Assembly: GCA_902478725.1 (NCBI GenBank)
Contig: CABSMD010000029.1
Coordinates: forward strand, 1 to 17,778
Origin: an uncultured Clostridia bacterium
GTDB lineage: Bacteria; Bacillota; Clostridia; HGM11514
DNA length: 17,778 nucleotides
Direction of reading: 5' to 3'
The position numbers and the translations under genes are program-made. Every line of letters begins with the position of its first letter. Position 1 is the stretch's first letter. Shown here one piece after another: positions 1 to 8,684 of this stretch. The notes under the pieces are model-generated. The model was not told where the DNA came from and searched no databases. It saw nothing but the letters and a program-made list of their open reading frames with translations.

Positions 1-3000
1 CTCTGGTAAAGTTCTGTCCGTGCGGTTTGAAAAAGAGGAGAACGGCGGGCTGGCATTCTACGTCTCGAACGACGGCGATGACAGCAATCCCGGTACGCTT
101 TCCCAGCCCTTCCGTACCATTACCAAAGCCAGAAACGCGATCCGCGCGCTTGATGCGCTACCCGAGGGCGGCGTGACGGTCTACTTCAGGGGCGGCGTTT
201 ACCAGATCGCCTCCACCTTTGAGTTGACCGCGCAGGACTCTGGAACTGCTGAGGCCCCCATTACCTATCGCAGCTATAAGGATGAAAAGGTATCCTTCTC
301 CGGCGGTACGCATTTTGACCTGACCTCCTTTGAACCGGTAGAAGGCGAGATGCGTTCCCTCCTTCGTTCGGAGGAGGCCAGGAGCCGGGTCCTGGTCGCT
401 GATCTTGCTGATTTAGGAGTCGGACAGATCGGGGAGTACGCAATTCGGGATAATCAGTCGGTGCTGGCAGCGCCGATTATCACTTGGGACGGGGAGGATA
501 TGACTCTGGCAAGCTACCCAAACTCGGTGGTGAGCACCGAGTGGGTCGATACCATCTGTACCGAGACAGACGGCACTAATCGTGGAAACGGCAAGGTGTC
601 GGAGGATACTCGCGCCTTTACCATAAAATATGACGACGGGGTGCCTGATACCTGGAGTTACGGGCTGGATCATATCATGCTTAAGGGATTCTTTTACCAT
701 TATTGGTACGCCCCCATCCGGTATGTGACGATAGACCGGGAAAAACACTTTCTGACTGCGCGGGAGAATAGCGATACTGCCTACGGTATCGCAAAGAATA
801 CGCCGATGCCTACTAAATTCATGAACGTGTATCAGGAAATCGATATACCGGGGGAATGGTATATTGATTTTGACGCCCAAAAGCTCTACCTGTGGCCTCT
901 GACGGACAGCCGAACCCCCGAGATTTCTATCACAACGGCGGACTGCACCCTGATGGCTGTCAATAAAGCAGAGTATGTCAATTTCCGTGGCATCACCTTT
1001 ACCCAGACCAAAGGCAACGGCATCACCTTAAACGGAGCAAAAAATATTCTGTTTGACGGCTGTGCCATCAGCGCGGTCGGCCGCTATGGGATGACATGGG
1101 ATGATGTTTGGAACTGTACCTTCCAAAACGGGGAGGTAAAATATACTGGCGTCGGCGGCATCCACATCAATTCAGGCGGAGATAAGGAAACGCTTGCCTT
1201 TGGCAACAATCTGATCACCAACAGCCTGTTTGACAACTGCTCCTACGCCAAGGAAACCTACGCGCCTGGCGTGGTGCTCGACGGAGTGGGCAATACCGCC
1301 TCCCACAACGAGTTTAAGAACTTTTCGCATTCGGCGCTTGTATACGGCGGCGTACTCAATGTCGTCGAATATAACGAATTCTATGACTGCTGTATCAATG
1401 GCGCGGATGCGGGCGTGATCTATACCGGACGTGACCTGGGCGACCACGGCACCGTCATCCGGTACAACCATTTCTATAATATCGGAAATGAGGAAGAGGG
1501 CAGGCAGTTTTATCCCTGCGGTGTGTTCACCGACGATGGGAGCTCCGATATGGAGCTGTATGGCAACGTGTTTGGCCCTAATATTGCAGAATGTGAGGCG
1601 TTTAAAGTTCACGGCGGACAGAACAACAATGCTCATCATAACCTCTTCATCGACGCCCCGCGTGCCCATCACATGGCCGACTGGTCGGACAGCGACTGGC
1701 AGTATGTTACTACCGAGAACCATGGAAGCTCCTCCTGGATCACCGCGGCGTCTAAAGAAGCTTATATTGCGCCGCTGAGGGCGATTATGGCGAATCCCCT
1801 ATACCAGGAGAAGTGGCCTTGGATCAAAGAGGCGTACGAGACGCCTGAGAAGGCAAGCTACAAGGGAAACCATTTTAACAATAATATTTTGGTATATCTA
1901 GACACAAAGCCTGGGTATAACGGTAATCCATGGTGGATTCGTGGACAGGATGGGCATGCGGTCTTAGGTGCGGACACCAACGTCGTACTGAAAAAGGGAG
2001 AAAAGGAGATGTTCGCCGACTATGATGGCGGCAACTATAACCTTAGCGGAGAAATGTATGAAAAGTATTCCTGGTTTCCGTACATTAACTTTGAGAGTAT
2101 CGGCAGATACGGTGCGACAAACCAGCCGCCGGAAGTTAGGAATATAAGCGTGTCGGGGACGGTGGCCGAAGGCCAGACCTTGCGCGTTTCCTACCTCTAT
2201 ACGGACCCGGAGGCCGATTTGGAGGAAAACACACAGGTGAAGTGGTTGGTGTCGGACAGCATTAACGGCCCCTACACTGAAATCAAAACCGGCAGATCGT
2301 TGATGCTGGACGCCTCTTTCAAAGGCAAATATTTCAGGGTGTGCGTCACACCGGCGGATGAGACTGGGCTGGTTGGAGAGACAGTCTATTCAAACCCACT
2401 CTACGGCGCGTGGGGAGACGCGTCAATCTCCGATATGCTGGAGGCGATGCAGTCGTCCGCCGACGCGGCGGTGGCGGGGGAACAGCTTGGAAACTATCCC
2501 GCGCAGAGCATCGCCGACTTGCGTGACGCAGTTGCGCAGGCCGGCGCAATGGAGCCGGATGAGGCGCTGGCTTTCCTTTCCGCGGCATTTGGAACGTTTG
2601 AAGCGTCGCAGGTTACGGAGGTAACGGCAAACGGCGGTACGGTCACAGTGCCTGACAACATCAGACGCGCGGTCATCAATACCGGGGAGGTCACTTCGCT
2701 TTCTATCCATGCGCCGGACGGCAGACTACCCGATACCGTGGTTCGTGGAACTATAAACAGCAAAGAACTTGAAATCGTGATTCCGGCCTGTGCAGTAAGC
2801 GGCACGGCACTGGTTATCAGGAAAGAGGATACGCCCGCGCTGAACGTCTTCGGCAGGGTGCTCCACGCCATGGAGCTGGGCGGATTGGCCATGACGGTTC
2901 GGATCGGCGGTTCCGGCGGGAAAACGCTGGTGACCAGTGGGGGAGAGACTCCCATTGCGCACACCGGCGCCTTCAGCACGGCGGCGGGCGGCGAGTATAT

Positions 3001-3937
3001 CGTAGCCGAACTGTACGCCAAATCCTCAGACGCCTCGCTGTCGAGTATCACGGTGGACGGCAAAAGTCTCAAGCTGACCGCCGGAAAAACCAGTTACTCC
3101 ACCAAGGTGAAAAAGGGCGCAGTGGGATTTGTGGAGACGAAGCCGGCCAATGAATATGCTGCGGCCGAGGTCATACAGGCGCCGGCCATCCCTGGCACGG
3201 CAACCATAACGATAACCGCGCAGGACGGCACAACGGCGGTCTATACCGTGGAAATTGGTGTCTCCGACGAGGGGGACGCTCCCATTCCCTACCCAACCAC
3301 CTACCCGACGGCTTACCCTTCCGCCGTGGGCGGCGGAGCAGGGTCGCCAGCCGGCTCTAGCCTACTTAATCCCGCTGTGCCGGAGATCCCGCAGCCCGGT
3401 TTTACCGATATCGAAGGGCATTGGGCACAGGCGGACATTTTGGATATGGCGCGGCGTGGAATCGTATCCGGTGTGAACGCCACCAGTTTTGATCCGGAAC
3501 GCAGCGTTACAAGGGCGGAGTTTGCTACTCTAGCCGTCAAAACGCTGAACCTCGTAAGCAACGCGTTGGCTGGATTTTCTGACGTAGCGGCGGACGCGTG
3601 GTATTATTCATATATTAACGCGGCGGCGAACGCCGGAATCGTTGTGGGAGCAGATGGGCTGTTCCGACCGGACGATCTGATTACCCGCGAAGAAATGGCG
3701 GTTGTGATTGCAAAGGCCTGCGCCTATCAGGGTGGGGTAGAGACAGAAACGGTATACCACAGAATCGAACAGTTTGCAGACCGAGACCAGATTTCCGCCT
3801 GGGCGGCGCCGTATGTGGATACCGTAACAGCCGCCGGTCTACTCTCCGGCATGGGGGACGGCGTCTTCGCGCCCCAGCAGAACGCGACCCGCGCACAGGC
3901 CGTCAGTCTGCTTAGACGGTTGTTGGACATACTGTAA
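1..3937 (+). CDS. Surface-anchored right-handed parallel beta-helix protein (GH141-like) with three SLH domains, 5' partial
   Basis: Probable cell-wall-attached carbohydrate-active enzyme. The reading frame is open to the left edge with no signal peptide, so the GTG at 20 is probably internal and the true start lies outside; residue numbers here count from that GTG. Residues 14-690 form a beta-helix region that opens with the YVSNDGDDSNPGT motif common to such proteins and carries the GVIYTGRD segment (D463 and D472 nearby) shared with the paralogue starting at 15795. An Ig-like domain begins at about 701, followed by a cadherin-like beta-sandwich (about 1005-1085) and a Pro/Tyr linker (YPTTYPTAYPS). 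Three SLH domains start near 1128, 1186 and 1252, which in this family bind secondary cell-wall polymers. The GH141 family (known fucosidase and xylanase activities) is inferred from the overall pattern; the substrate is unknown. It is the first visible gene of a likely operon with the genes at 4108 and 6156. Confidence 0.85.
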   Translation, partial: SGKVLSVRFEKEENGGLAFYVSNDGDDSNPGTLSQPFRTITKARNAIRALDALPEGGVTVYFRGGVYQIASTFELTAQDSGTAEAPITYRSYKDEKVSFSGGTHFDLTSFEPVEGEMRSLLRSEEARSRVLVADLADLGVGQIGEYAIRDNQSVLAAPIITWDGEDMTLASYPNSVVSTEWVDTICTETDGTNRGNGKVSEDTRAFTIKYDDGVPDTWSYGLDHIMLKGFFYHYWYAPIRYVTIDREKHFLTARENSDTAYGIAKNTPMPTKFMNVYQEIDIPGEWYIDFDAQKLYLWPLTDSRTPEISITTADCTLMAVNKAEYVNFRGITFTQTKGNGITLNGAKNILFDGCAISAVGRYGMTWDDVWNCTFQNGEVKYTGVGGIHINSGGDKETLAFGNNLITNSLFDNCSYAKETYAPGVVLDGVGNTASHNEFKNFSHSALVYGGVLNVVEYNEFYDCCINGADAGVIYTGRDLGDHGTVIRYNHFYNIGNEEEGRQFYPCGVFTDDGSSDMELYGNVFGPNIAECEAFKVHGGQNNNAHHNLFIDAPRAHHMADWSDSDWQYVTTENHGSSSWITAASKEAYIAPLRAIMANPLYQEKWPWIKEAYETPEKASYKGNHFNNNILVYLDTKPGYNGNPWWIRGQDGHAVLGADTNVVLKKGEKEMFADYDGGNYNLSGEMYEKYSWFPYINFESIGRYGATNQPPEVRNISVSGTVAEGQTLRVSYLYTDPEADLEENTQVKWLVSDSINGPYTEIKTGRSLMLDASFKGKYFRVCVTPADETGLVGETVYSNPLYGAWGDASISDMLEAMQSSADAAVAGEQLGNYPAQSIADLRDAVAQAGAMEPDEALAFLSAAFGTFEASQVTEVTANGGTVTVPDNIRRAVINTGEVTSLSIHAPDGRLPDTVVRGTINSKELEIVIPACAVSGTALVIRKEDTPALNVFGRVLHAMELGGLAMTVRIGGSGGKTLVTSGGETPIAHTGAFSTAAGGEYIVAELYAKSSDASLSSITVDGKSLKLTAGKTSYSTKVKKGAVGFVETKPANEYAAAEVIQAPAIPGTATITITAQDGTTAVYTVEIGVSDEGDAPIPYPTTYPTAYPSAVGGGAGSPAGSSLLNPAVPEIPQPGFTDIEGHWAQADILDMARRGIVSGVNATSFDPERSVTRAEFATLAVKTLNLVSNALAGFSDVAADAWYYSYINAAANAGIVVGADGLFRPDDLITREEMAVVIAKACAYQGGVETETVYHRIEQFADRDQISAWAAPYVDTVTAAGLLSGMGDGVFAPQQNATRAQAVSLLRRLLDIL

Positions 3938-4107
3938 GATCGGCCACCGCAAGACGTAAGAAAGTTACACGTCGCGAAAGAAGAATGCAGGAAATAAAGG
4001 AAAGCTATAGCAATACCAAGATCCGTAAGGAATAAGTGCAAGCAACAAAATAAAGGTCAAATTGCAGTTGTAAGAAATAAATTTGATAAGAAAGAGGTGT
4101 ATCCCGA
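3938..4107 (+). other. Intergenic spacer without terminator inside the first operon
   Basis: This 170-base A-rich spacer holds no convincing gene and no hairpin followed by a T-tract. Only a weak bulged stem is visible around 3954-3975. The ribosome binding site GAGGTG (4094-4099) lies 8 bases before the next ATG. The absence of a terminator supports read-through from the SLH gene into the gene at 4108. Confidence 0.5.
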
Positions 4108-6126
4108 ATGAAAAAAACTGTAGAAATCCTTTTCGCGATGATTGCCATGCTAACCTTTTTAGTGACCACAGTTGCCGTCATTCCAGCCTGCGCGGCGGAT
4201 GCCGCGCAGATCGCGCGTCTTGACCTGTCGGCTACCGAGACGCTCTTAACCTATACAAACGGTACGTGGCCGGCCGGAATGGTCGTCGCTAAGGATCAGG
4301 ATGGTAATCCCGTCAGCAACGAAAGTCTCACCTTTACCAGCAGCTATGAGGCGGTGCTTAGCGTATCGGCGAGCGGCGCGATCACCCCGGTTCACGAGGG
4401 GTATGCGGTAATCACTGCAACCTATACCAACCCCGACCGGAGCACGGTGTCGGCAAGCCTGCTCGTCACCGCGGCGAATACAGTCCACCTCAATAATCAG
4501 TTTGAAAGCGGCAGCAATTTGGCACTGAATTTTTCAAGAACAGGTAGCGGGCATTCTGTCCAGCCGGGGCTGAGCTCGACGGATGAGTATATTTCCTCTA
4601 ACATTAATACCCAGTCCTATGTACAAGGAACCTATCGCAGATTTCTGTTTGAGGTTTGGTTCTATGACGACGGCGTGATCACAAGTGATGCGTCCGCCGG
4701 TGCGAAAATCAATCTCAACGCATGGGATTATGGAAATGCGACCTTGGGTGTTTTAGATAAGAGCTCTCCGTACTACAGCTACACAAACGTCCAGGGGGCG
4801 AGAACCTCCGCCGCACAGCTTACGCCCGCCATCCGCAACGAGATCACCTATTTAAATGGTGCGCCCGCCTATTCTGCTTGGCCATACAGCGAGGGCGAAG
4901 CATATTTGAAACGGTCTGCTGGATGGCATCAGCTAACAGTGTGCTGCGCTGTCAGCGAGGAAAACCGTAATCTTCTTAAGTATTATATCGACGGTGTGGA
5001 GGTGATGAGCGAAAACTTTAACAGTAATCTCCAAACGCTTAAGCTTGGAGCGGCGGACGGTGCTTGCTATGACGATGCAAGACTGGTTTCCTTTTCCTCC
5101 TCCGACCTGCCTGAAACTGGGAACATCGCCACCGACCTGCATATCTATGGGGCCAATGCGGTGGGTGAAACACTAACAGCGCGTGCTGACCTGTGTAATC
5201 CCTATGACCTATTTGCGGAAAAAACAGCGGCGTCGGCGGTCGTTCCCACTAAGGCGATCTATTATGACGCCTCCGGCAAGGGATGGGAGAATAATACCTT
5301 CCAAAAACCGGTCTATTCCTGGTCTGATGCAACAGTTGCCTACCATTGGTACAGCTCGCCGGACGGGCAAAGCTGGAACGAAATCGGCACGGGCAGTCAG
5401 TACACGTTAGACGAGGCCGACAATAATCGTCTGGTTAAGGCGGCGGTTTCGGTCGACGGCCGGACGTATGAATCAAATGTATTGCTTTTTGGCGCACTAC
5501 CGGGCGAGACGCCCCATAAAGTCAGCCTTATTACGAAAAAGTATAACGACGCGGACGCAGTATCATACGATGTGGCGGATCTTGAAGCCGTGGCAGACGG
5601 CACGTCTGTTACTTTTACGGTGACGCCTGCTGTGGGAAGTATTATCAGTGCGGTAAGATTCGGTGGCGCGCCGCAGGCGGTCGGAACGAACGAATATGAG
5701 GCGCGCTCCTTTACCCTCTCTACTATAACAGAGGATATTATAGTGGAGATTGAGTTTGCCCAAAGGCCGGCTATGAAGCCGGAGCTTAAAACCTATTCCT
5801 TTGTCACGGGGACACAGGACGGTTATAAAAGTGCGGTGTATTACCAAAAGCTCAATCCGGGTTATGGATGGGAGATTACAGATGCAGGTGTCATGCTGTC
5901 GAATGGAACGGATACGCTCCGGCTCAGTGTCACGGAGGAGGTTATGCAGTCAGTGTCCGACTCGGGCGCGTATGCTTTTGGTATCAAAGTGTATGGCCCC
6001 GCTTTCGACCATCCGGGCAGGTATGTGTTTGTCCCTTATATCGAAATGAGTCAGGGAGGAGAGGAACCCTCCACTGAGACCAATGAGGAAGCTACCGAGG
6101 AGTTTGTGGTAGAAGAAAGCAATTAA
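4108..6126 (+). CDS. Secreted multidomain protein with Ig-like and LamG/concanavalin-like domains
   Basis: Probable extracellular carbohydrate-binding or adhesion protein of 672 residues. Residues 1-30 are a classical signal peptide (MKKTVEILFA, a hydrophobic core, then PACAADA). C28 follows IPA, a poor lipobox because of the proline, so lipidation is possible but unlikely. Residues about 35-125 resemble a Big2-type bacterial Ig fold (VSASGAITPVHEGYAVITA). Residues about 127-340 resemble a LamG/concanavalin-like jelly roll (FLFEVWFYDDG, WHQLTVCCAV, YYIDGVEV). Next come an Ig-like module with a YHWYSSPDGQSW core and, at about 470-555, an InlB-B-repeat-like module. The C-terminus is acidic (Glu-rich) and has no SLH, LPXTG or dockerin signal, so the anchoring mode is unclear. 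No catalytic residues are recognisable. It lies between the surface beta-helix gene and the glycosidase gene and is probably cotranscribed with both. Confidence 0.8.
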   Translation: MKKTVEILFAMIAMLTFLVTTVAVIPACAADAAQIARLDLSATETLLTYTNGTWPAGMVVAKDQDGNPVSNESLTFTSSYEAVLSVSASGAITPVHEGYAVITATYTNPDRSTVSASLLVTAANTVHLNNQFESGSNLALNFSRTGSGHSVQPGLSSTDEYISSNINTQSYVQGTYRRFLFEVWFYDDGVITSDASAGAKINLNAWDYGNATLGVLDKSSPYYSYTNVQGARTSAAQLTPAIRNEITYLNGAPAYSAWPYSEGEAYLKRSAGWHQLTVCCAVSEENRNLLKYYIDGVEVMSENFNSNLQTLKLGAADGACYDDARLVSFSSSDLPETGNIATDLHIYGANAVGETLTARADLCNPYDLFAEKTAASAVVPTKAIYYDASGKGWENNTFQKPVYSWSDATVAYHWYSSPDGQSWNEIGTGSQYTLDEADNNRLVKAAVSVDGRTYESNVLLFGALPGETPHKVSLITKKYNDADAVSYDVADLEAVADGTSVTFTVTPAVGSIISAVRFGGAPQAVGTNEYEARSFTLSTITEDIIVEIEFAQRPAMKPELKTYSFVTGTQDGYKSAVYYQKLNPGYGWEITDAGVMLSNGTDTLRLSVTEEVMQSVSDSGAYAFGIKVYGPAFDHPGRYVFVPYIEMSQGGEEPSTETNEEATEEFVVEESN

Positions 6127-6155
6127 TTTACTTACCAACATCTGGGAGGCGTTGA

Positions 6156-7310
6156 ATGAACGACAAAAGGAAAACTTGGCTGGAGAGCTTGTCAAAAAAG
6201 GTCGGCTCACGGGATTTTGATCTGATCGCCCGATCGCTTGCGGTGCTCGACAGCAATACCTACTATGACGGGACCCTACCCTGGGGAGATCTCAGATGCG
6301 TTTCTCCCTGTATCCGCGACGGCTACTTCGCCGGCATCTGGAACTGGGACAGCGCGTTTATCGCCATGACCGTAAGCCGATGGGACGTGTCGTGCGCGCA
6401 GGATTGTATCACCGCCATAACCGATTTTCAGTTGCCGGATGGGATGTTTGTCGACGCGGTATTGGAATCCGGAAAAATTGTGGATTATATCGGCAAGCCC
6501 CCCGTCATGGCGACGGCCGTGGAGAAAACCTATCTGGCGGGTGGTGACGATGAATTTCTAAGCAGGGAATATAAAAGACTGGTAAAAAACGAGCTGTTTT
6601 GGATTGAAAAACGGAGTGTTGACGGCATGTTCCATTATGACGCCGACCGCGGTAAGAATCCCGACTATGATACAAATGTCCGGTTTGAATCCGGCTGGGA
6701 CAATTCTGTCCGTTGGGACGACTATGCGCAGCAGCTTTGGCCGGTGGACCTCAATTGCTTTATGGTCATGACCTACCGTTCAATGTCGCGCATGGCGGAT
6801 TGGCTTGGAAGGATAGAGGAAGCCGCGTTATGGCGGCAAAAGGGTGAGAAACTGGCTGACCTGGTAAACGAACGGCTTTATAACGGCGTGGCTTATGTTG
6901 ACCGCAACTATGAAACCGGACGCTTTTCCGACATTTTGACCCCCGCCTCCTTTATGCCGCTTTATATTGAAATCGCGCCTGTCGGACGGGCGGAGGCGAT
7001 GGAGACAATTGCCCGCAACCCAAAAAAGTTTTATAGAGGGATGCCGTCGGTTGCATACGACCATCCTGAGTACGGCGTTGGTTACTGGCGCGGCCCCACC
7101 TGGCTCAATATCGCTTATTTTGCCGCAAAGGGCTTAAAGAACTATGGTTTCGCGGTAGCGGACGAGTTTAAGGAAACCATCCTCAATTGGTGTGACGGGG
7201 AAAAACGCGGAATCTGCGAAAACTATAATTCGCTGACCGGAGAAGGCTTACGCTGTAAGAATTTCAGCTGGTCAGCGGCATTTATCATAGAGTTTATCCT
7301 GGATTTCTAA
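6156..7310 (+). CDS. Cytoplasmic (alpha/alpha)6-barrel glycoside hydrolase, GH63/trehalase-like (clan GH-G)
   Basis: A 384-residue protein without signal peptide, expected to hydrolyse alpha-linked glucosides or similar oligosaccharides in the cytoplasm. Family marks are WNWDSAFIAM near residue 66, ESGWDNS (E178 to S184), YWRGPTWLN, and GICENYNSLTGE with E355 near the end. In clan GH-G enzymes the Asp of the GWDNS-type motif is the usual general acid (here D182), and a late Glu is the usual base (E355 is the candidate). It is shorter than many GH63 enzymes and consists of little beyond the barrel. The start is supported by GGGAGG (6144-6149), six bases before the ATG, and it begins 29 bases after the upstream stop. 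It is the last gene of the operon, before the hairpin at 7346-7399. The exact substrate cannot be read from sequence; a glucosidase, mannosidase or mannosylglycerate-hydrolase role are all possible. Confidence 0.8.
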   Translation: MNDKRKTWLESLSKKVGSRDFDLIARSLAVLDSNTYYDGTLPWGDLRCVSPCIRDGYFAGIWNWDSAFIAMTVSRWDVSCAQDCITAITDFQLPDGMFVDAVLESGKIVDYIGKPPVMATAVEKTYLAGGDDEFLSREYKRLVKNELFWIEKRSVDGMFHYDADRGKNPDYDTNVRFESGWDNSVRWDDYAQQLWPVDLNCFMVMTYRSMSRMADWLGRIEEAALWRQKGEKLADLVNERLYNGVAYVDRNYETGRFSDILTPASFMPLYIEIAPVGRAEAMETIARNPKKFYRGMPSVAYDHPEYGVGYWRGPTWLNIAYFAAKGLKNYGFAVADEFKETILNWCDGEKRGICENYNSLTGEGLRCKNFSWSAAFIIEFILDF

Positions 7311-7335
7311 CGAACGTCTTCCCTCAGCTTTTCAC

Positions 7336-7364
7336 TTGCCGCTATGGTGGATGTATGATATACT
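7336..7364 (+). promoter_or_regulatory. Extended -10 promoter for the M20 gene, overlapping the terminator stem
   Basis: TTGCCG (7336-7341), a 17-base spacer, then TATACT (7359-7364) preceded by TGA, an extended -10. Start of transcription would fall near 7371, inside the hairpin loop, so the message for the M20 gene would not itself contain the full terminator hairpin. The perfect dyad over the -10 could also act as an operator. Confidence 0.55.
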
Positions 7365-7399
7365 ACTTTGGAGTCAGTATATCATACATCCGCTTTTTT
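7346..7399 (+). terminator. Intrinsic terminator of the beta-helix/LamG/glycosidase operon
   Basis: A perfect 16-base inverted repeat (7349-7364 and 7376-7391) encloses an 11-base loop. It can extend by G-T and G-C pairs at its base and is followed by six T (7394-7399). This is the form of a rho-independent terminator, although the stem is AT-rich. Its left arm also carries a promoter -10 element for the next gene. Confidence 0.75.
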
Positions 7400-7417
7400 G
7401 CGGGAACGAGGTGGAGC

Positions 7418-8566
7418 ATGGATAACCAAACAGAACAAAAGATCATTGAAATCAGAAGGAAGATACATAAGCACCCGGAGCTGGCGTTTTGTGAACATGA
7501 GACGGGGAAGCTGATCTGCGAAACGCTGGACGGACTGGGGATACCCTGCCGTACTGGGATTGGAAAAACAGGGATTGTGGCTGAGCTTACGGGTGGCAGA
7601 CCGGGTAAGACAATCGCGTTGCGGGCCGATATGGACGCGCTTTTGATCCAGGAGGCAGCAGAAGTTCCCTTCCGTTCCCAGATTGACGGGCTGATGCACG
7701 CCTGCGGGCATGATGCACATGTAGCCTGTCTGTTGGGCTGCGCGATGCTGTTACAGCCCAAAATGGAGAGTCTGGCAGGAAGCGTACGCCTGTTGTTTCA
7801 GCCGGCAGAGGAGGCGACCGGCGGTGCGGAACCAATGATACTCGACGGCGCACTCGACGGGGTGGATGCATGCGCCGCACTGCATGTCGCGCCTGAACGC
7901 CGCACCGGAACGGTCGCCCTGCGAGACGGCGCGATGTATGCTTCGCCCGACGATTTTACCATTGTCGTCCGCGGCAAGGGAGGGCACGGCGCTCATCCGG
8001 AGGACGCACGCAATCCGATTCCAGCCGCCTGCGCGATGGCAGCCCGTATTCAGCAGGTACAGTACGAGCTTGAAGAGCGCACCGTTGTGACCATCTGCGC
8101 GATCAATGGCGGAACCTGCACCAATGTAATCCCCGAGACGGTTACGCTGCTGGGCACCGCCCGTTCGCTGTCGCCGGATGTCCGGGAGGAGTTGTATAAA
8201 CGCATCAAAGCGGCGGCAGAAGAGGTGGCGCGGGAATTTGAGATCGAACATACCTTTGACTTCCGGTTTCTTTATCCGCCCCTTATCAACGACGCAGGCA
8301 TAGCCGGCCTCCTGCGCCGCAGCGCCGCGCAGGTGATCGGGGCGGAAAATGTGCTGGAGGAGGCGCTTCCCTCCATGGGAGGGGAGGATTTCGCCTATTT
8401 TGCCCAAAAACGTCCCTCTGTCCTGTTCCATCTGGGATGCGGCGATGGAACGGATCGGACCGCTTTCCCGGTGCATTCTCCCTATTTCTGCCTGGATGAA
8501 GGCTGCCTCGTAATAGGCAGCCGGGTACTATGCCGCCTGGCGGTGGATTATCTGAGCCAGCCTTGA
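7418..8566 (+). CDS. M20 family metal-dependent amidohydrolase (hippurate hydrolase / N-acyl-amino acid amidohydrolase type)
   Basis: Cytoplasmic zinc- or manganese-type peptidase-fold enzyme that removes acyl groups from N-acyl amino acids or related amides; the exact substrate is uncertain. The 382-residue length fits the family. Diagnostic features are the N-terminal RRKIHKHPELAFCE, the LRADMDAL segment, HACGHDAH (H94, C96, H98), FQPAEE (E131, E132), GGHGAHPE in the lid domain, and the C-terminal GGEDFAYF. I chose the ATG at 7418, preceded by GAGGTGG and directly followed by family-typical sequence. The upstream in-frame ATG at 7355 lies in the terminator hairpin and would add 21 residues unlike the family. 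The gene is apparently a single-gene unit between two terminators. Confidence 0.88.
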   Translation: MDNQTEQKIIEIRRKIHKHPELAFCEHETGKLICETLDGLGIPCRTGIGKTGIVAELTGGRPGKTIALRADMDALLIQEAAEVPFRSQIDGLMHACGHDAHVACLLGCAMLLQPKMESLAGSVRLLFQPAEEATGGAEPMILDGALDGVDACAALHVAPERRTGTVALRDGAMYASPDDFTIVVRGKGGHGAHPEDARNPIPAACAMAARIQQVQYELEERTVVTICAINGGTCTNVIPETVTLLGTARSLSPDVREELYKRIKAAAEEVAREFEIEHTFDFRFLYPPLINDAGIAGLLRRSAAQVIGAENVLEEALPSMGGEDFAYFAQKRPSVLFHLGCGDGTDRTAFPVHSPYFCLDEGCLVIGSRVLCRLAVDYLSQP

Positions 8567-8576
8567 GGGAATAGGT

Positions 8577-8603
8577 GTCCTGCCGCGTGGCATGGACTTT
8601 TCT
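8577..8603 (+). terminator. Intrinsic terminator after the M20 gene
   Basis: GTCCTGCC (8577-8584) pairs with GGCATGGAC (8589-8597) with one bulged base around a GCGT loop, followed by TTTTCT. It lies 10 bases after the M20 stop codon. Confidence 0.65.
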
Positions 8604-8611
8604 AAAAGCCG

Positions 8612-8651
8612 GACAAATACTTGTCATATTAGCCTGTCCTTTGAATAGAAT
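8612..8651 (+). promoter_or_regulatory. Possible promoter and operator-like dyad before the Ca2+-ATPase gene
   Basis: TTGTCA (8621-8626) is followed 19 bases later by TAGAAT (8646-8651); the spacer is long, so the promoter is tentative. The -35 overlaps a perfect 5-base dyad, GACAA-atac-TTGTC (8612-8625), which could bind a regulator. Nothing else in the 118-base gap looks like a better promoter. Confidence 0.3.
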
Positions 8652-8684
8652 CTAATGAGACCGATACAAAGGAGTGTTGCAGAT

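Noticed and set aside
1172..1723. Long minus-strand open frame opposite the first beta-helix gene
   Set aside because: It mirrors the strongly coding + frame, has no promoter or ribosome binding site of its own, and reads as low-information sequence.
3954..3975. Possible terminator after the SLH gene
   Set aside because: The stem is short and bulged and no T-tract follows.
4062..4090. TTGCAG-17-GATAAG as an internal promoter before the LamG gene
   Set aside because: Transcription would start at about the ribosome binding site, too close to the ATG at 4108 for normal initiation, and the -10 is poor.
7355..7417. Upstream in-frame start for the M20 gene
   Set aside because: The ATG at 7355 is within the terminator hairpin and upstream of the expected transcription start; the added residues do not resemble the family.
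7751..8476. 241-codon minus-strand frame opposite the M20 gene
   Set aside because: The + strand carries an unmistakable M20 enzyme with all family motifs; the antisense frame shows no recognisable domain.
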